The notes under the pieces were generated by a model that saw only the letters and a list, made by a program, of their open reading frames with translations, was not told where the DNA came from and made no database searches. The position numbers and the translations under genes were made by a program. From the NCBI GenBank assembly GCA_963971225.1, contig OZ020270.1, forward strand, positions 28,333,123-28,397,122: 64,000 nt of DNA, in the 5' to 3' direction. Positions within the stretch are counted from its first letter, which is position 1; each line of letters starts with the position of its first letter. This DNA is from Melieria omissa (Eukaryota; Arthropoda; Insecta; Diptera; Ulidiidae). Shown here piece by piece: positions 32,196 to 42,506 of this stretch.

Positions 32196-32212
32196 CCCCA
32201 CACTTGACACCA
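32196..32212 (-). other. element C primer binding site (unit 1)
   Basis: On the minus strand TGGTGTCAAGTGTGGGG lies one base after LTR 2. An identical site lies at 35766-35782 after LTR 3. Confidence 0.6.
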
Positions 32213-32213
32213 G

Positions 32214-32450
32214 TGTTGCGAAAATTAAAAACGCGTGCTTCTCCTTTGCGGGTCAGAAATCTAATGCTTTATTTTTCTTGTCTTAAGTTACAAATATGCA
32301 ACTACCGCTATGTGATCATTGCTTTTCAATCTCGTATGATCCTACCGTTATAGGTGAGAAGGTAGTTTCACAGGGAAATTGTGAGGACAGTTTCACAGGG
32401 GAATTGTAAGGGTAGTTTCACAAGGAAGTTGTGAGGGTAATTTCATAACA
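32214..32450 (-). repeat. element C LTR 2 (shared by both units)
   Basis: 237 bp. It is the 5' LTR of unit 1 and the 3' LTR of unit 2. Confidence 0.9.
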
Positions 32451-32461
32451 CTACCCCCTCG

Positions 32462-35400
32462 TTAGCTTCGAGCCTCCTGGCCGAAGTCCGTTGCTGCTAC
32501 AGAGTTATACAATGCGAGTCGATTGACGTGCAGTGTCTTTATCGCCTTCTTTCCGGGTAGCCGCACCTGATACACCAGATCGCTGACTTTTCTTATCACT
32601 GTTGCCGGTCCGATCCAATCGCTTTGTAGCTTGGGACAGCGTCCTTTAGTTCTGGTAGGCGAATACACCCACACTACCTCACCTGGGTTAAAACATCTCG
32701 CTTTCGAGCGTAGGTCATACCTCTGCTTCATAGCGTCAGCGGTCAACTGGAGATTTAAATTCTTCTTTTAAATTCTCTACGTACCGTGGTAACTCTATGC
32801 TTTGCGTAGTCGGTGCTCCGAAGATTAGATCCACTGGTAAGCGCAACTCCCAGCCAAAAAGGAGCTGAGCGGGGGACGTTTTTGTAGAACCATGCTCCGA
32901 AGATCGGTACGTCATCAACGCGAAGGGTAGTAGCCTGTCCCAATTACGCTGGTTCTGGTCAATAAACTTTGCCAAGTAGTCGAGTAGTGTCCGATTAAAT
33001 CGCTCCACCATGCCGTCAGATTGGGGCCTCAACGGTGTCGTGCGAGTCTTCTCTGCTCCGAGCACTTCCATGGCACATCGAAATACTTCGGATTCAAAAT
33101 TGCGCCCCTGGTCTGAGTGAAGAACGTGCGGTACACCGTATCGAGAAAATACCTCACTAGCCAGGGCATGCGCAACAACTTCGGCAGTCTGGTCAGGCAA
33201 TGATAGACACTCTGGCCACTTAGTAAAATAGTCCATTACGACCGCTATGTACCGATTCCCGGCATCCGTTTTTGGTAGGGGGCCCAGAATGTCAATAGCC
33301 ATACGCTCGAATGGCGCGCCGACCATAGACGGCTGCAACTTTCCTACAGTTGTCCCGAGCCTTTTCTAGCGGCGCAAACATAACAGACCGCACACCATCG
33401 CTTCACGTCGCTCGTCATACCTATCCAGTAATAACGCTGTCTCACTTTTTGCAATGTTTTGTGCACTCCTAGGTGACCACCCGTGACCCCGTCGTGGAGC
33501 TGTTTGATGACTCCGTCCCTGCAGTCCCTAGGCAGGATTGGTACCATACGCTGCTCCTCGCCGTTTAGCCAGAGACAGGTCCTCGGGTAAGATGATGCTA
33601 CCGCACCAGACTGGTCGCTGACAATTTCAACATCGTGGGCTTGACCTAGGACAGTTCCTGCTGGAAGTTCGACTGGTTGTAAGTTGGCGTTGATGATTCG
33701 TATGGGCGTGGTTGCTTGTTGTGAATTTGACAGAGTCCGGCCAACGACTACGCCATCTGGTAAACTGCTTTCACACGTAGATGCTATCAAAACGGTCGGG
33801 GCATCATTTCTGGTAGGGCACGGCACCTGAATAAAGATGTCGGAGCGGGCGGGTAATTGTACCGGCGCACTCAGAACGACGAGATCTTTTCTAGGATGCG
33901 GTGGAGTGGATAACGGCACTGCTCCCCACGAGAATTCCATCCGGACATCTCTGAGATTGATAGTAGCTTGATACGCAAATAAAAAGTCGAGTCCCAAAAT
34001 AGCGGGAGTGTTGGCGTCGATCACCAGAAAAATGTGCTCAAAGCTATGTTGACCCAAATAAAATTTTAATGTCGTCTCTCCCGTAGCGAAGAATTCTCCC
34101 CCTCCGGCCGCAAGTAGACGATGACACCGTGATAGAATGTGGTTTTCGCGCGGGATAAGGTGAGCCGGAATAAGGGATACTGCCGCTCCAGTATCAACGA
34201 TGAAATCGCTAGGCGAGCCCTGGAGTATGGCGCGCACAGAAAGGCCGTGCTTCCCAACAGCACCTATGCAGTGTGACGATGGGTGTTGGTTGCTTGCTGT
34301 TGAGAGGGAATTGTTGGCTTCGGTAGATGACGGGTGAAAGGGGGGTATTTTGACAGATGAGGCGGGAAGCGGCTAATTCAAAATTCGTCGACTTTCGCTC
34401 CCCAAAGCCGACAATTCCTCGTTTTCCTGTCGATTGTCAAAATTGCTGGCGCTGCGTTGGCGTTGCTGATTCCGCGGCTGCACCACAGGCTCGCCAATGG
34501 TGTACATAGGCCTTGAACGATTACGCTCCGTTCTGGCGAAAATGTCTTGGGCTGCTGTCAGAGCGGCTTGGATCGAATGGGGCTGGCCCGCAACTACTAA
34601 CCTCATCAGCTCTGAATCACGAAGGCCATCGATGAACTGGTTTTTCCGAGTTTCCACCACAAAAAGAGGCGGCGCTGAAGGAAATGCGGCCGATGCCAGC
34701 ACCTCCAAGGCAGTTGCGTACTCAGTTAAGCTTTCTTTGGGACCTTGCATACGTCGTTTAAACTCATGGAAGCTTACCTGAGCAGGCACAGTGAACCTCT
34801 CTTGGAGAAGTTGTCTTAATTGTTCCCAGGTCGGAGGTGGTGATAAAGGCAAGGTGCTAATCAACCTTGACGCGTCTCCGCGTAGATTAGCAATAACCGC
34901 CATAACCTTTTCTGCTGAAGTCCAACCATAAAAATGAGCTGTGTGCTCAACAAGACATTCGTAATCGGACCATGATGTTTTTCCATCATATGGCGAGATA
35001 TCGTACTGACAAAATGGCCGACGCGATGGCGGCGGTGGCCACGGGGCCGGTGGAGCTGCCAGTGGTGAAATATGGAGAGCGTTTTTGAGTGGATTCGTAA
35101 ACGGTTGTTGCCCTACAGACACAACGCCGCGATCACCAAGTGCATTTTGTGTTCGTGGCTGCGAATGTACGTCAGTGCCCTGTTGTTGAGCCACGAAATC
35201 CCCAATTGTGGCGATGCGTGTTTAGCTCAGTTGAGGGCCTGTAAATGCAAGCGGCGCCGTGGTTGGGATGTGTGTAGCGGCGCAACTGTTAGCCGTAATA
35301 TTAGGATTTACTATCCCGAAGTCTGCAATGGCTGTGCCACCTGCGCTGGTGGCCACAGGAGTGCACACCGGCTGTGCGGCGTGGGTGAAAATTGGCTCAG

Positions 35401-35706
35401 CAAAACCGGACGAATTGCGCTGCGATGGCGGCTCGCTCACCACTGTCGTCGCACTGACCGGAGCCCCGTGATTGGACGTAGACACCGCAAAATTTGGTTG
35501 CTGGGCAGCTTCAGCCGTTAAGCGACTCACAACACGTTCTATTCCAGCCATCGAAATTCATCCCGCAGCTCCTGAAACTCACGCTGCGACGGTGTACACT
35601 GTGGACGCATCAGGCCCGAAAGTTGGCTGTTCATAAACTCTGTGAAGCTGGAGAACTGCTGTTGGATTCCGTTCTGAATCTGCTGTTGGAGATGAGTTAG
35701 TTCACG
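32462..35706 (-). pseudogene. element C unit 2: decayed copy of gag-protease-integrase
   Basis: Same content as unit 1 with extra damage. A 30-bp-class deletion near 35551 removes part of the gag linker. A nonsense change at 34373 ends the gag frame. A 4-bp loss near 33347 breaks the integrase frame between the zinc domain (frame 34237-33344) and the catalytic core (frame 33338-32736). The integrase C-terminus is 32462-32746. The RT/RNase H deletion junction is the same as in unit 1. Confidence 0.88.
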
Positions 35707-35783
35707 CGGTTTTAGAGGCATGATTTCGTGGTGGGACCAGAACTCCAGTCCGTTCGAAAAAATCACCCCACACTTGACACCAG

Positions 35784-36020
35784 TGTTGCGAAAATTAAAA
35801 ACGCGTGCTTCTCCTTTGCGGGTCAGAAATCTAATGCTTTATTTTTCTTGTCTTAAGTTACAAATATGCAACTACCGCTATGTGATCATTGCTTTTCAAT
35901 CTCGTATGATCCTACCGTTATAGGTGAGAAGGTAGTTTCACAGGGAAATTGTGAGGACAGTTTCACAGGGGAATTGTAAGGGTAGTTTCACAAGGAAGTT
36001 GTGAGGGTAATTTCATAACA
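35784..36020 (-). repeat. element C LTR 3
   Basis: 237 bp, followed by the ATAC duplication and then by the rest of the element A gag. Confidence 0.9.
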
Positions 36021-36600
36021 ATACGTTTACGCCAAACAGCTATTGAAGGGGGCGGCGAAATTGTTCGTACGTAGTCAGAGCGGTGTGAAGGACCGGCAGT
36101 CGTTGCGTAGAGCTCTATTAGCCGAGTTTGGTACGCGAATTTGCGCAAGTGAAGTGCACCGTCTTCTTAAAAACCGACGCAAACGTCAAGGGGAAGATTA
36201 TAGAGAGTATCTCTATAGTCTGATGGAGATAGGTAGGCCTATACGCCTAGATGAAGCCAGCCTGATAGAATATTTCATAGAAGGAATTCCGGACTCAAGG
36301 GCATGCAAAGCTAACCTCTACCAGGCGCGTAACATGGAAGAGTTAAAAGAACAAATCAACATTTACGAAAAGATAAGAACGAAGAAACCAGTGGTGAATC
36401 CCGTCCAGCCCCAGGGTTTGTCACCCAATAAACCGAATTTTACCCCCGTGAGAATCGTGAGGTGTCTAGACGCCGCTTTGGATGCAACGACCCTTCGCAC
36501 GTATTGAGAGATTGTCCGCAAAGGCAAATAATCTGCTTCAAGTGTGGGAACCCTGGACATCGCAAGGCGGAATGCGGGGTTTTGACTAGGAAGGTCAAGA
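36021..36600 (+). pseudogene. element A gag, C-terminal part with zinc knuckles
   Basis: After the ATAC site the frame reads YAKQLLKGAAKLFVRSQSGV and LLAEFGTRICASEVHRLLKN, the second half of the capsid region. Near 36448 the frame shifts by one. The next frame carries CNDPSHVLRDC and CFKCGNPGHRKAEC, two zinc knuckles (the first partly degraded). Confidence 0.8.
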
Positions 36601-37376
36601 AAGAAGAAAGCATAGGGATGTTAGGGAGTGTGCTTGAATCTCTAGGCGGAAGGCCTCGAGGTGGTCTCATTTTCGAGGAAGTGGAAATTTTTGGCCGCAC
36701 GTTTTCGGCGTTGTTTGATACAGGGTGTGATTTGTGCCTGATGAGGTACGACGTTTGGGAAACCCTGGGTAGGGTCAAACTTTTGGAAGATAGGCGCAAG
36801 CTAATCGGTATTGGTAGCAGTATGCTCACGACAATGGGCAGCTTCACTACTGCGCTAAGCATAGGTGGCTTGACGTTGCAAGTCGTCTTTCACGTAGTGC
36901 ATCAACGCGACTTAGCATTCGAGGTGGTAATGGGTAATGAAATACTAGCGTCAGTGGACGTAAAGTTAACAGAGAAAGGAGCGAAGTTTACAAATAAGCT
37001 TGAGGCGCCGGAAAGTCGCGTTATCGACAGTGAGGTAGAAGACGAGTTGAAATTGCTCTGTGCAATCGATGTTTACGAGGGGGAGGGTGGAGATTCTAAG
37101 ACCGACTTGTCGCACTTAAATGGGGAAAAGCGTGAGAAGGTAATCGAGATGATCCGAACATATAGGCCAGCACGGAACGAAGCCTCGGCGATCCAAATGA
37201 AAATCCTACTGACCGACGAAACTCCAGTGTTTGAGAGGCCAAGAAGAATGTCATACGATGATAAGTGTACGGTGGAGAAACAAGTAGCCACTTGGTTGGA
37301 AGAAAAAAATCATCCAACCAAGTACGTCGGAGTACGCGTCAGCTATCGTACTGGTAGGGAAAAAAGACCGGAGTAA
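36462..37376 (+). CDS. element A gag end and aspartic protease
   Basis: After the knuckles the frame encodes FSALFDTGCDLCLM, the D-T-G active site of a retroelement protease, then a connector rich in Glu. Near 37300 a poly-A length change puts the start of the reverse transcriptase into another frame. The remaining codons to 37376 are out-of-frame reading of RT. The same shift is present in the duplicated copy, so it predates duplication II. Confidence 0.78.
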   Translation: MSRRRFGCNDPSHVLRDCPQRQIICFKCGNPGHRKAECGVLTRKVKKEESIGMLGSVLESLGGRPRGGLIFEEVEIFGRTFSALFDTGCDLCLMRYDVWETLGRVKLLEDRRKLIGIGSSMLTTMGSFTTALSIGGLTLQVVFHVVHQRDLAFEVVMGNEILASVDVKLTEKGAKFTNKLEAPESRVIDSEVEDELKLLCAIDVYEGEGGDSKTDLSHLNGEKREKVIEMIRTYRPARNEASAIQMKILLTDETPVFERPRRMSYDDKCTVEKQVATWLEEKNHPTKYVGVRVSYRTGREKRPE

Positions 37377-37416
37377 ACGCCTTTGCTGCGACTATAGGCG
37401 GCTAAATCGGAAAATC

Positions 37417-38868
37417 GTGAGGGATAATTTTCCAATGCCGTTGATTGACGATGTTCTTGATCGCCTGCAAGGCGCGAATATATTCACCACACTCGATTTC
37501 GAAAATGGATTTTTTCATGTGCCGATAGAACCAGAATCAAGAAAATATACCGCATTTGTAACACATAACGGTCAATATGAATTCCTTTACACCCCCTTCG
37601 GAATTTCGAATTCCCCAGCAGTCTTCTCACGCTACATCGCAGCTGTTTTACGGGATTTATTACAGGCAGGTACAGTTATTGCGTATATGGACGACCTAAT
37701 TATCCCAGCTAAGGACGAAATGGACGGTATACGCAAGCTAGGAGTGGTCTTAGAGAGGGCAGCCGCGAAAGGTCTTCGGATAAAGTGGCCTAAGTGCCAG
37801 TTGTTAAAGAAAAGAGTTGATTTCCTCGGGTACATAGTAGAGGACGGGTCGATTAGTCCGTCTGCGGTGAAAACTTCCGCTGTCATCAAATATCCCACCC
37901 CGGGGGACAGGAGAGGCTTGCAACGCTTTTTGGGGTTAACCTCCTACTTCCGGCGATTCATCGAGGGCTATGCGTCAATAGCTAGACCGCTATCCAACTT
38001 ACTGAGGAAAGAAGAAAAGTTCGTATTAGGAGATGAGCAGCTAGCTGCATTTCAGCAGCTAAAACTAGCGTTAATCAACGCACCCGTGCTTAAACTATAT
38101 AATCCTAGGTCGGTGACGGAAGTCCACACCGATGCTAGCATGTACGGATATGGGGCAGTGTTGCTCCAAAAAGACGCAGAGGACCAACAGTTACATCCTG
38201 TACAATTCATGAGCCGCAAAACGCAGCCATACGAAGAAAAATATCATTCCTACGAGCTGGAAGCATTGGCAGTAGTTAACGCGTTGAAATGTTGGCGGGT
38301 GTATCTGGTGGGAATAAAGTTTAAAATAGTGACCGACTGTAACGCTTTCGCAATGACTCTACAGAAGAAAGATATTCCATTAAGAGTCTCTCGCTGGGCG
38401 ATGTTTCTAGAGGATTTCGATTATACAATAGAGCACCGAAGTGGCCCTAGAATGAAGCATGTTGACGCGTTGAGTCGCGTGCACTGTTTATTGTTAGAAG
38501 ACACTCTAAAACACCGACTGAGATTGGCTCAGCTAGAAGACGACTGGACTCGGGCAGTACGGAAGGCGTTACAGGCCGGTCCATATGAGGACTTCTTCAT
38601 CAAATACGATGTGTTGTATAAAGACCCAAATCAGGAGCTAGTTGTTGTTCCTTTTCAGATGGAAGAAGAGATAATTAAGATAGCACATAGACAAGGCCAC
38701 TTTTCCGCTAAGAGAACGCAAGACGCAGTCGAGAAATCGTTTTTCATACCTAACTTACGAGGGAAGGTAGAGAGAGTAGTGCGGGGATGCGTCGAATGCA
38801 TCATCACGGAGAACAAGGTAGGGAAAAAGGAAGGGTTCCTAACTCCAATTCATCCCTCGCGACGGTAG
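37417..38868 (+). CDS. element A reverse transcriptase, RNase H and integrase zinc domain (copy 1)
   Basis: 483 codons open; the same frame continues upstream to about 37300. RT motifs are LDFENGFFHVPI, FGISNSPAVFSR and YMDD near residue 90, then FLGYIV. The RNase H region has HTDASMYGYGAVL near residue 235 and ends with HVDALSR. The integrase zinc domain starts at HRQGHFSAKRT and ends CVEC. The LOA LINE insertion cuts the integrase at 38853. Confidence 0.88.
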   Translation: MRDNFPMPLIDDVLDRLQGANIFTTLDFENGFFHVPIEPESRKYTAFVTHNGQYEFLYTPFGISNSPAVFSRYIAAVLRDLLQAGTVIAYMDDLIIPAKDEMDGIRKLGVVLERAAAKGLRIKWPKCQLLKKRVDFLGYIVEDGSISPSAVKTSAVIKYPTPGDRRGLQRFLGLTSYFRRFIEGYASIARPLSNLLRKEEKFVLGDEQLAAFQQLKLALINAPVLKLYNPRSVTEVHTDASMYGYGAVLLQKDAEDQQLHPVQFMSRKTQPYEEKYHSYELEALAVVNALKCWRVYLVGIKFKIVTDCNAFAMTLQKKDIPLRVSRWAMFLEDFDYTIEHRSGPRMKHVDALSRVHCLLLEDTLKHRLRLAQLEDDWTRAVRKALQAGPYEDFFIKYDVLYKDPNQELVVVPFQMEEEIIKIAHRQGHFSAKRTQDAVEKSFFIPNLRGKVERVVRGCVECIITENKVGKKEGFLTPIHPSRR

Positions 38869-39651
38869 ACACCTTGACGCGGTGCGAGGGCTTAGTTACG
38901 AAGACTCGGTCTGGCCATGCTGACTGGCGCGGCTCAAGCTTGACTTGACCGTGCCTGGTAGGTTCAACCATGTCAGACGGGCAGCCGACGAGTACAGACC
39001 AAGATCTACCCTCCTCAAGCCCGGGTGTCATGCGTCACCGTGCCCAGGGTTAGTTTGCAGTCGAGGAGTATACTGACTGTATTCTAACGGCTGCCTGCCG
39101 GGCACCTGTCCACCCCGGCTGTAACTGTGGACTTCCTATGGCATGGGGCTCTGCCATGGGTGACATACCCTTCCCCTTCCATTCCTTCGACCACCGAAAT
39201 CCCCTCGTGGGTTAGTAGGTGGTCGGCACGAACCAGATGTTATGAGTTCCTCAACACCCGCCTCGGATAAGAGGCATCCCGCCGCCGGGAACGGCACTAA
39301 ACCCCGCCCAACCCTCGGCGATCCCTGCAGCAGCAGGAGTCGCCAAGGCACCAGCAGATTGGTGCCTAAAACTAGGCCGCCCCTATTGAGGCACGGCACA
39401 GTACCCAGGGCTTCCCTCTCGAAGGGACCCCCCTCAAAAACCCAGCCGCAACAGGTCACGCCATCCCCTTATGAGGGAAGACGTCCTGACAGGCCTCATC
39501 CCGTTGCAGCTAATCCCGCGACGGACTCAGTTCCGACAACGCGAACTGTTGCTCCCACCCCCGCACTCGCCACCGAGCGGCCTGGCACCTCTAGGCCTCC
39601 CACCAAGGTGAAGCCTTCCGTGAGGGCCTACCGGGATAAAAGAGCGGCAAC
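38854..39651 (+). mobile_element. LOA LINE 5' end, duplicated fragment
   Basis: The first ~800 bp of the LINE (5' UTR and start of ORF1), left behind upstream of the duplication II junction. It is preceded by the target string CCTAACTCCAATTCAT at 38838-38853. The full LINE starts at 41709. Confidence 0.9.
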
Positions 39652-40231
39652 CAAGCTAATCGGTATTGGTAGCAGTATGCTCACGACAATGGGCAGCTTC
39701 ACTACTGCGCTAAGCATAGGTGGCTTGACGTTGCAAGTCGTCTTTCACGTAGTGCATCAACGCGACTTAGCATTCGAGGTGGTAATGGGTAATGAAATAC
39801 TAGCGTCAGTGGACGTAAAGTTAACAGAGAAAGGAGCGAAGTTTACAAATAAGCTTGAGGCGCCGGAAAGTCGCGTTATCGACAGTGAGGTAGAAGACGA
39901 GTTGAAATTGCTCTGTGCAATCGATGTTTACGAGGGGGAGGGTGGAGATTCTAAGACCGACTTGTCGCACTTAAATGGGGAAAAGCGTGAGAAGGTAATC
40001 GAGATGATCCGAACATATAGGCCAGCACGGAACGAAGCCTCGGCGATCCAAATGAAAATCCTACTGACCGACGAAACTCCAGTGTTTGAGAGGCCAAGAA
40101 GAATGTCATACGATGATAAGTGTACGGTGGAGAAACAAGTAGCCACTTGGTTGGAAGAAAAAAATCATCCAACCAAGTACGTCGGAGTACGCGTCAGCTA
40201 TCGTACTGGTAGGGAAAAAAGACCGGAGTAA
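39242..40231 (+). CDS. chimeric frame: LOA ORF1 start fused to element A protease connector
   Basis: The 329-codon frame begins with the Pro/Arg/Thr-rich LOA ORF1 N-terminus (MSSSTPASDKRHPAAGNG). At the duplication junction (39652-39658) it passes in frame into the element A connector (LIGIGSSMLTTMGSFTTALS). Its reading then ends 55 codons into out-of-frame RT. The fusion is a by-product of duplication II. Whether it is expressed is unknown. Confidence 0.75.
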   Translation: MSSSTPASDKRHPAAGNGTKPRPTLGDPCSSRSRQGTSRLVPKTRPPLLRHGTVPRASLSKGPPSKTQPQQVTPSPYEGRRPDRPHPVAANPATDSVPTTRTVAPTPALATERPGTSRPPTKVKPSVRAYRDKRAATKLIGIGSSMLTTMGSFTTALSIGGLTLQVVFHVVHQRDLAFEVVMGNEILASVDVKLTEKGAKFTNKLEAPESRVIDSEVEDELKLLCAIDVYEGEGGDSKTDLSHLNGEKREKVIEMIRTYRPARNEASAIQMKILLTDETPVFERPRRMSYDDKCTVEKQVATWLEEKNHPTKYVGVRVSYRTGREKRPE

Positions 40232-42506
40232 ACGCCTTTGCTGCGACTATAGGCGGCTAAATCGGAAAATCGTGAGGGATAATTTTCCAATGCCGTTGAT
40301 TGACGATGTTCTTGATCGCCTGCAAGGCGCGAATATATTCACCACACTCGATTTCGAAAATGGATTTTTTCATGTGCCGATAGAACCAGAATCAAGAAAA
40401 TATACCGCATTTGTAACACATAACGGTCAATATGAATTCCTTTACACCCCCTTCGGAATTTCGAATTCCCCAGCAGTCTTCTCACGCTACATCGCAGCTG
40501 TTTTACGGGATTTATTACAGGCAGGTACAGTTGTTGCGTATATGGACGACCTAATTATCCCAGCTAAGGACGAAATGGACGGTATACGCAAGCTAGGAGT
40601 GGTCTTAGAGAGGGCAGCCGCGAAAGGTCTTCGGATAAAGTGGCCTAAGTGCCAGTTGTTAAAGAAAAGAGTTGATTTCCTCGGGTACATAGTAGAGGAC
40701 GGGTCGATTAGTCCGTCTGCGGTGAAAACTTCCGCTGTCATCAAATATCCCACCCCGGGGGACAGGAGAGGCTTGCAACGCTTTTTGGGGTTAACCTCCT
40801 ACTTCCGGCGATTCATCGAGGGCTATGCGTCAATAGCTAGACCGCTATCCAACTTACTGAGGAAAGAAGAAAAGTTCGTATTAGGAGATGAGCAGCTAGC
40901 TGCATTTCAGCAGCTAAAACTAGCGTTAATCAACGCACCCGTGCTTAAACTATATAATCCTAGGTCGGTGACGGAAGTCCACACCGATGCTAGCATGTAC
41001 GGATATGGGGCAGTGTTGCTCCAAAAAGACGCAGAGGACCAACAGTTACATCCTGTACAATTCATGAGCCGCAAAACGCAGCCATACGAAGAAAAATATC
41101 ATTCCTACGAGCTGGAAGCATTGGCAGTAGTTAACGCGTTGAAATGTTGGCGGGTGTATCTGGTGGGAATAAAGTTTAAAATAGTGACCGACTGTAACGC
41201 TTTCGCAATGACTCTACAGAAGAAAGATATTCCATTAAGAGTCTCTCGCTGGGCGATGTTTCTAGAGGATTTCGATTATACAATAGAGCACCGAAGTGGC
41301 CCTAGAATGAAGCATGTTGACGCGTTGAGTCGCGTGCACTGTTTATTGTTAGAAGACACTCTAAAACACCGACTGAGATTGGCTCAGCTAGAAGACGACT
41401 GGACTCGGGCAGTACGGAAGGCGTTACAGGCCGGTCCATATGAGGACTTCTTCATCAAATACGATGTGTTGTATAAAGACCCAAATCAGGAGCTAGTTGT
41501 TGTTCCTTTTCAGATGGAAGAAGAGATAATTAAGATAGCACATAGACAAGGCCACTTTTCCGCTAAGAGAACGCAAGACGCAGTCGAGAAATCGTTTTTC
41601 ATACCTAACTTACGAGGGAAGGTAGAGAGAGTAGTGCGGGGATGCGTCGAATGCATCATCACGGAGAACAAGGTAGGGAAAAAGGAAGGTTTCCTAACTC
41701 CAATTCATCCCTCGCGACGGTAGACACCTTGACGCGGTGCGAGGGCTTAGTTACGAAGACTCGGTCTGGCCATGCTGACTGGCGCGGCTCAAGCTTGACT
41801 TGACCGTGCCTGGTAGGTTCAACCATGTCAGACGGGCAGCCGACGAGTACAGACCAAGATCTACCCTCCTCAAGCCCGGGTGTCATGCGTCACCGTGCCC
41901 AGGGTTAGTTTGCAGTCGAGGAGTATACTGACTGTATTCTAACGGCTGCCTGCCGGGCACCTGTCCACCCCCGGCTGTAACTGTGGACTTCCTATGGCAT
42001 GGGGCTCTGCCATGGGTGACATACCCTTCCCCTTCCATTCCTTCGACCACCGAAATCCCCTCGTGGGTTAGTAGGTGGTCGGCACGAACCAGATGTTATG
42101 AGTTCCTCAACACCCGCCTCGGATAAGAGGCATCCCGCCGCCGGGAATGGCACTAAACCCCGCCCAACCCTCGGCGATCCCTGCAGCAGCAGGAGTCGCC
42201 AAGGCACCAGCAGATTGGTGCCTAAAACTAGGCCGCCCCTATTGAGGCACGGCACAGTACCCAGGGCTTCCCTCTCGAAGGGACCCCCTCAAAAACCCAG
42301 CCGCAACAGGTCACGCCATCCCCTTATGAGGGAAGACGTCCTGACAGGCCTCATCCCGTTGCAGCTAATCCCGCGACGGACTCAGTTCCGACAACGCGAA
42401 CTGTTGCTCCCACCCCCGCACTCGCCACCGAGCGGCCTGGCACCTCTAGGCCTCCCACCAAGGTGAAGCCTTCCGTGAGGGCCTACCGGGATAAAAGAGC
42501 GGCAAC
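39652..42506. repeat. tandem duplication II, copy 2
   Basis: It is almost identical to copy 1. Differences include one substitution in RT (Ile to Val just before YMDD) and homopolymer C changes at about 41969 (one extra C) and 42286 (one fewer C). Confidence 0.92.
40272..41723 (+). CDS. element A reverse transcriptase, RNase H and integrase zinc domain (copy 2)
   Basis: The duplicate of 37417-38868, with the same 483 codons apart from Val for Ile before the YMDD block. It is cut at 41708 by the complete LOA LINE, the original insertion site. Confidence 0.88.
   Translation: MRDNFPMPLIDDVLDRLQGANIFTTLDFENGFFHVPIEPESRKYTAFVTHNGQYEFLYTPFGISNSPAVFSRYIAAVLRDLLQAGTVVAYMDDLIIPAKDEMDGIRKLGVVLERAAAKGLRIKWPKCQLLKKRVDFLGYIVEDGSISPSAVKTSAVIKYPTPGDRRGLQRFLGLTSYFRRFIEGYASIARPLSNLLRKEEKFVLGDEQLAAFQQLKLALINAPVLKLYNPRSVTEVHTDASMYGYGAVLLQKDAEDQQLHPVQFMSRKTQPYEEKYHSYELEALAVVNALKCWRVYLVGIKFKIVTDCNAFAMTLQKKDIPLRVSRWAMFLEDFDYTIEHRSGPRMKHVDALSRVHCLLLEDTLKHRLRLAQLEDDWTRAVRKALQAGPYEDFFIKYDVLYKDPNQELVVVPFQMEEEIIKIAHRQGHFSAKRTQDAVEKSFFIPNLRGKVERVVRGCVECIITENKVGKKEGFLTPIHPSRR

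Larger units (their letters stand above)
28612..36020 (-). mobile_element. Gypsy element C: LTR-int-LTR-int-LTR tandem, RT deleted
   Basis: Three LTRs of 237 bp (28612-28848, 32214-32450, 35784-36020) separate two internal regions repeated at 3,602-bp offset (shorter by 30-odd bp in the second). ATAC flanks the whole array (28608-28611, 36021-36024), so it is one insertion that was doubled afterwards, probably by unequal exchange between LTRs. Both internal regions lack reverse transcriptase and RNase H, so the deletion came before the doubling. A polypurine GAGGGGGTAG precedes each 3' LTR. Confidence 0.92.
36797..39651. repeat. tandem duplication II, copy 1 (2,855 bp)
   Basis: The block runs from the protease/RT connector of element A through RT, RNase H and the first ~800 bp of the LOA LINE. 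It repeats at 39652-42506 with an offset of exactly 2,855 bp over most of its length. The breakpoints share CAAGCTA (36797-36803, 39652-39658, 42507-42513). Confidence 0.92.
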
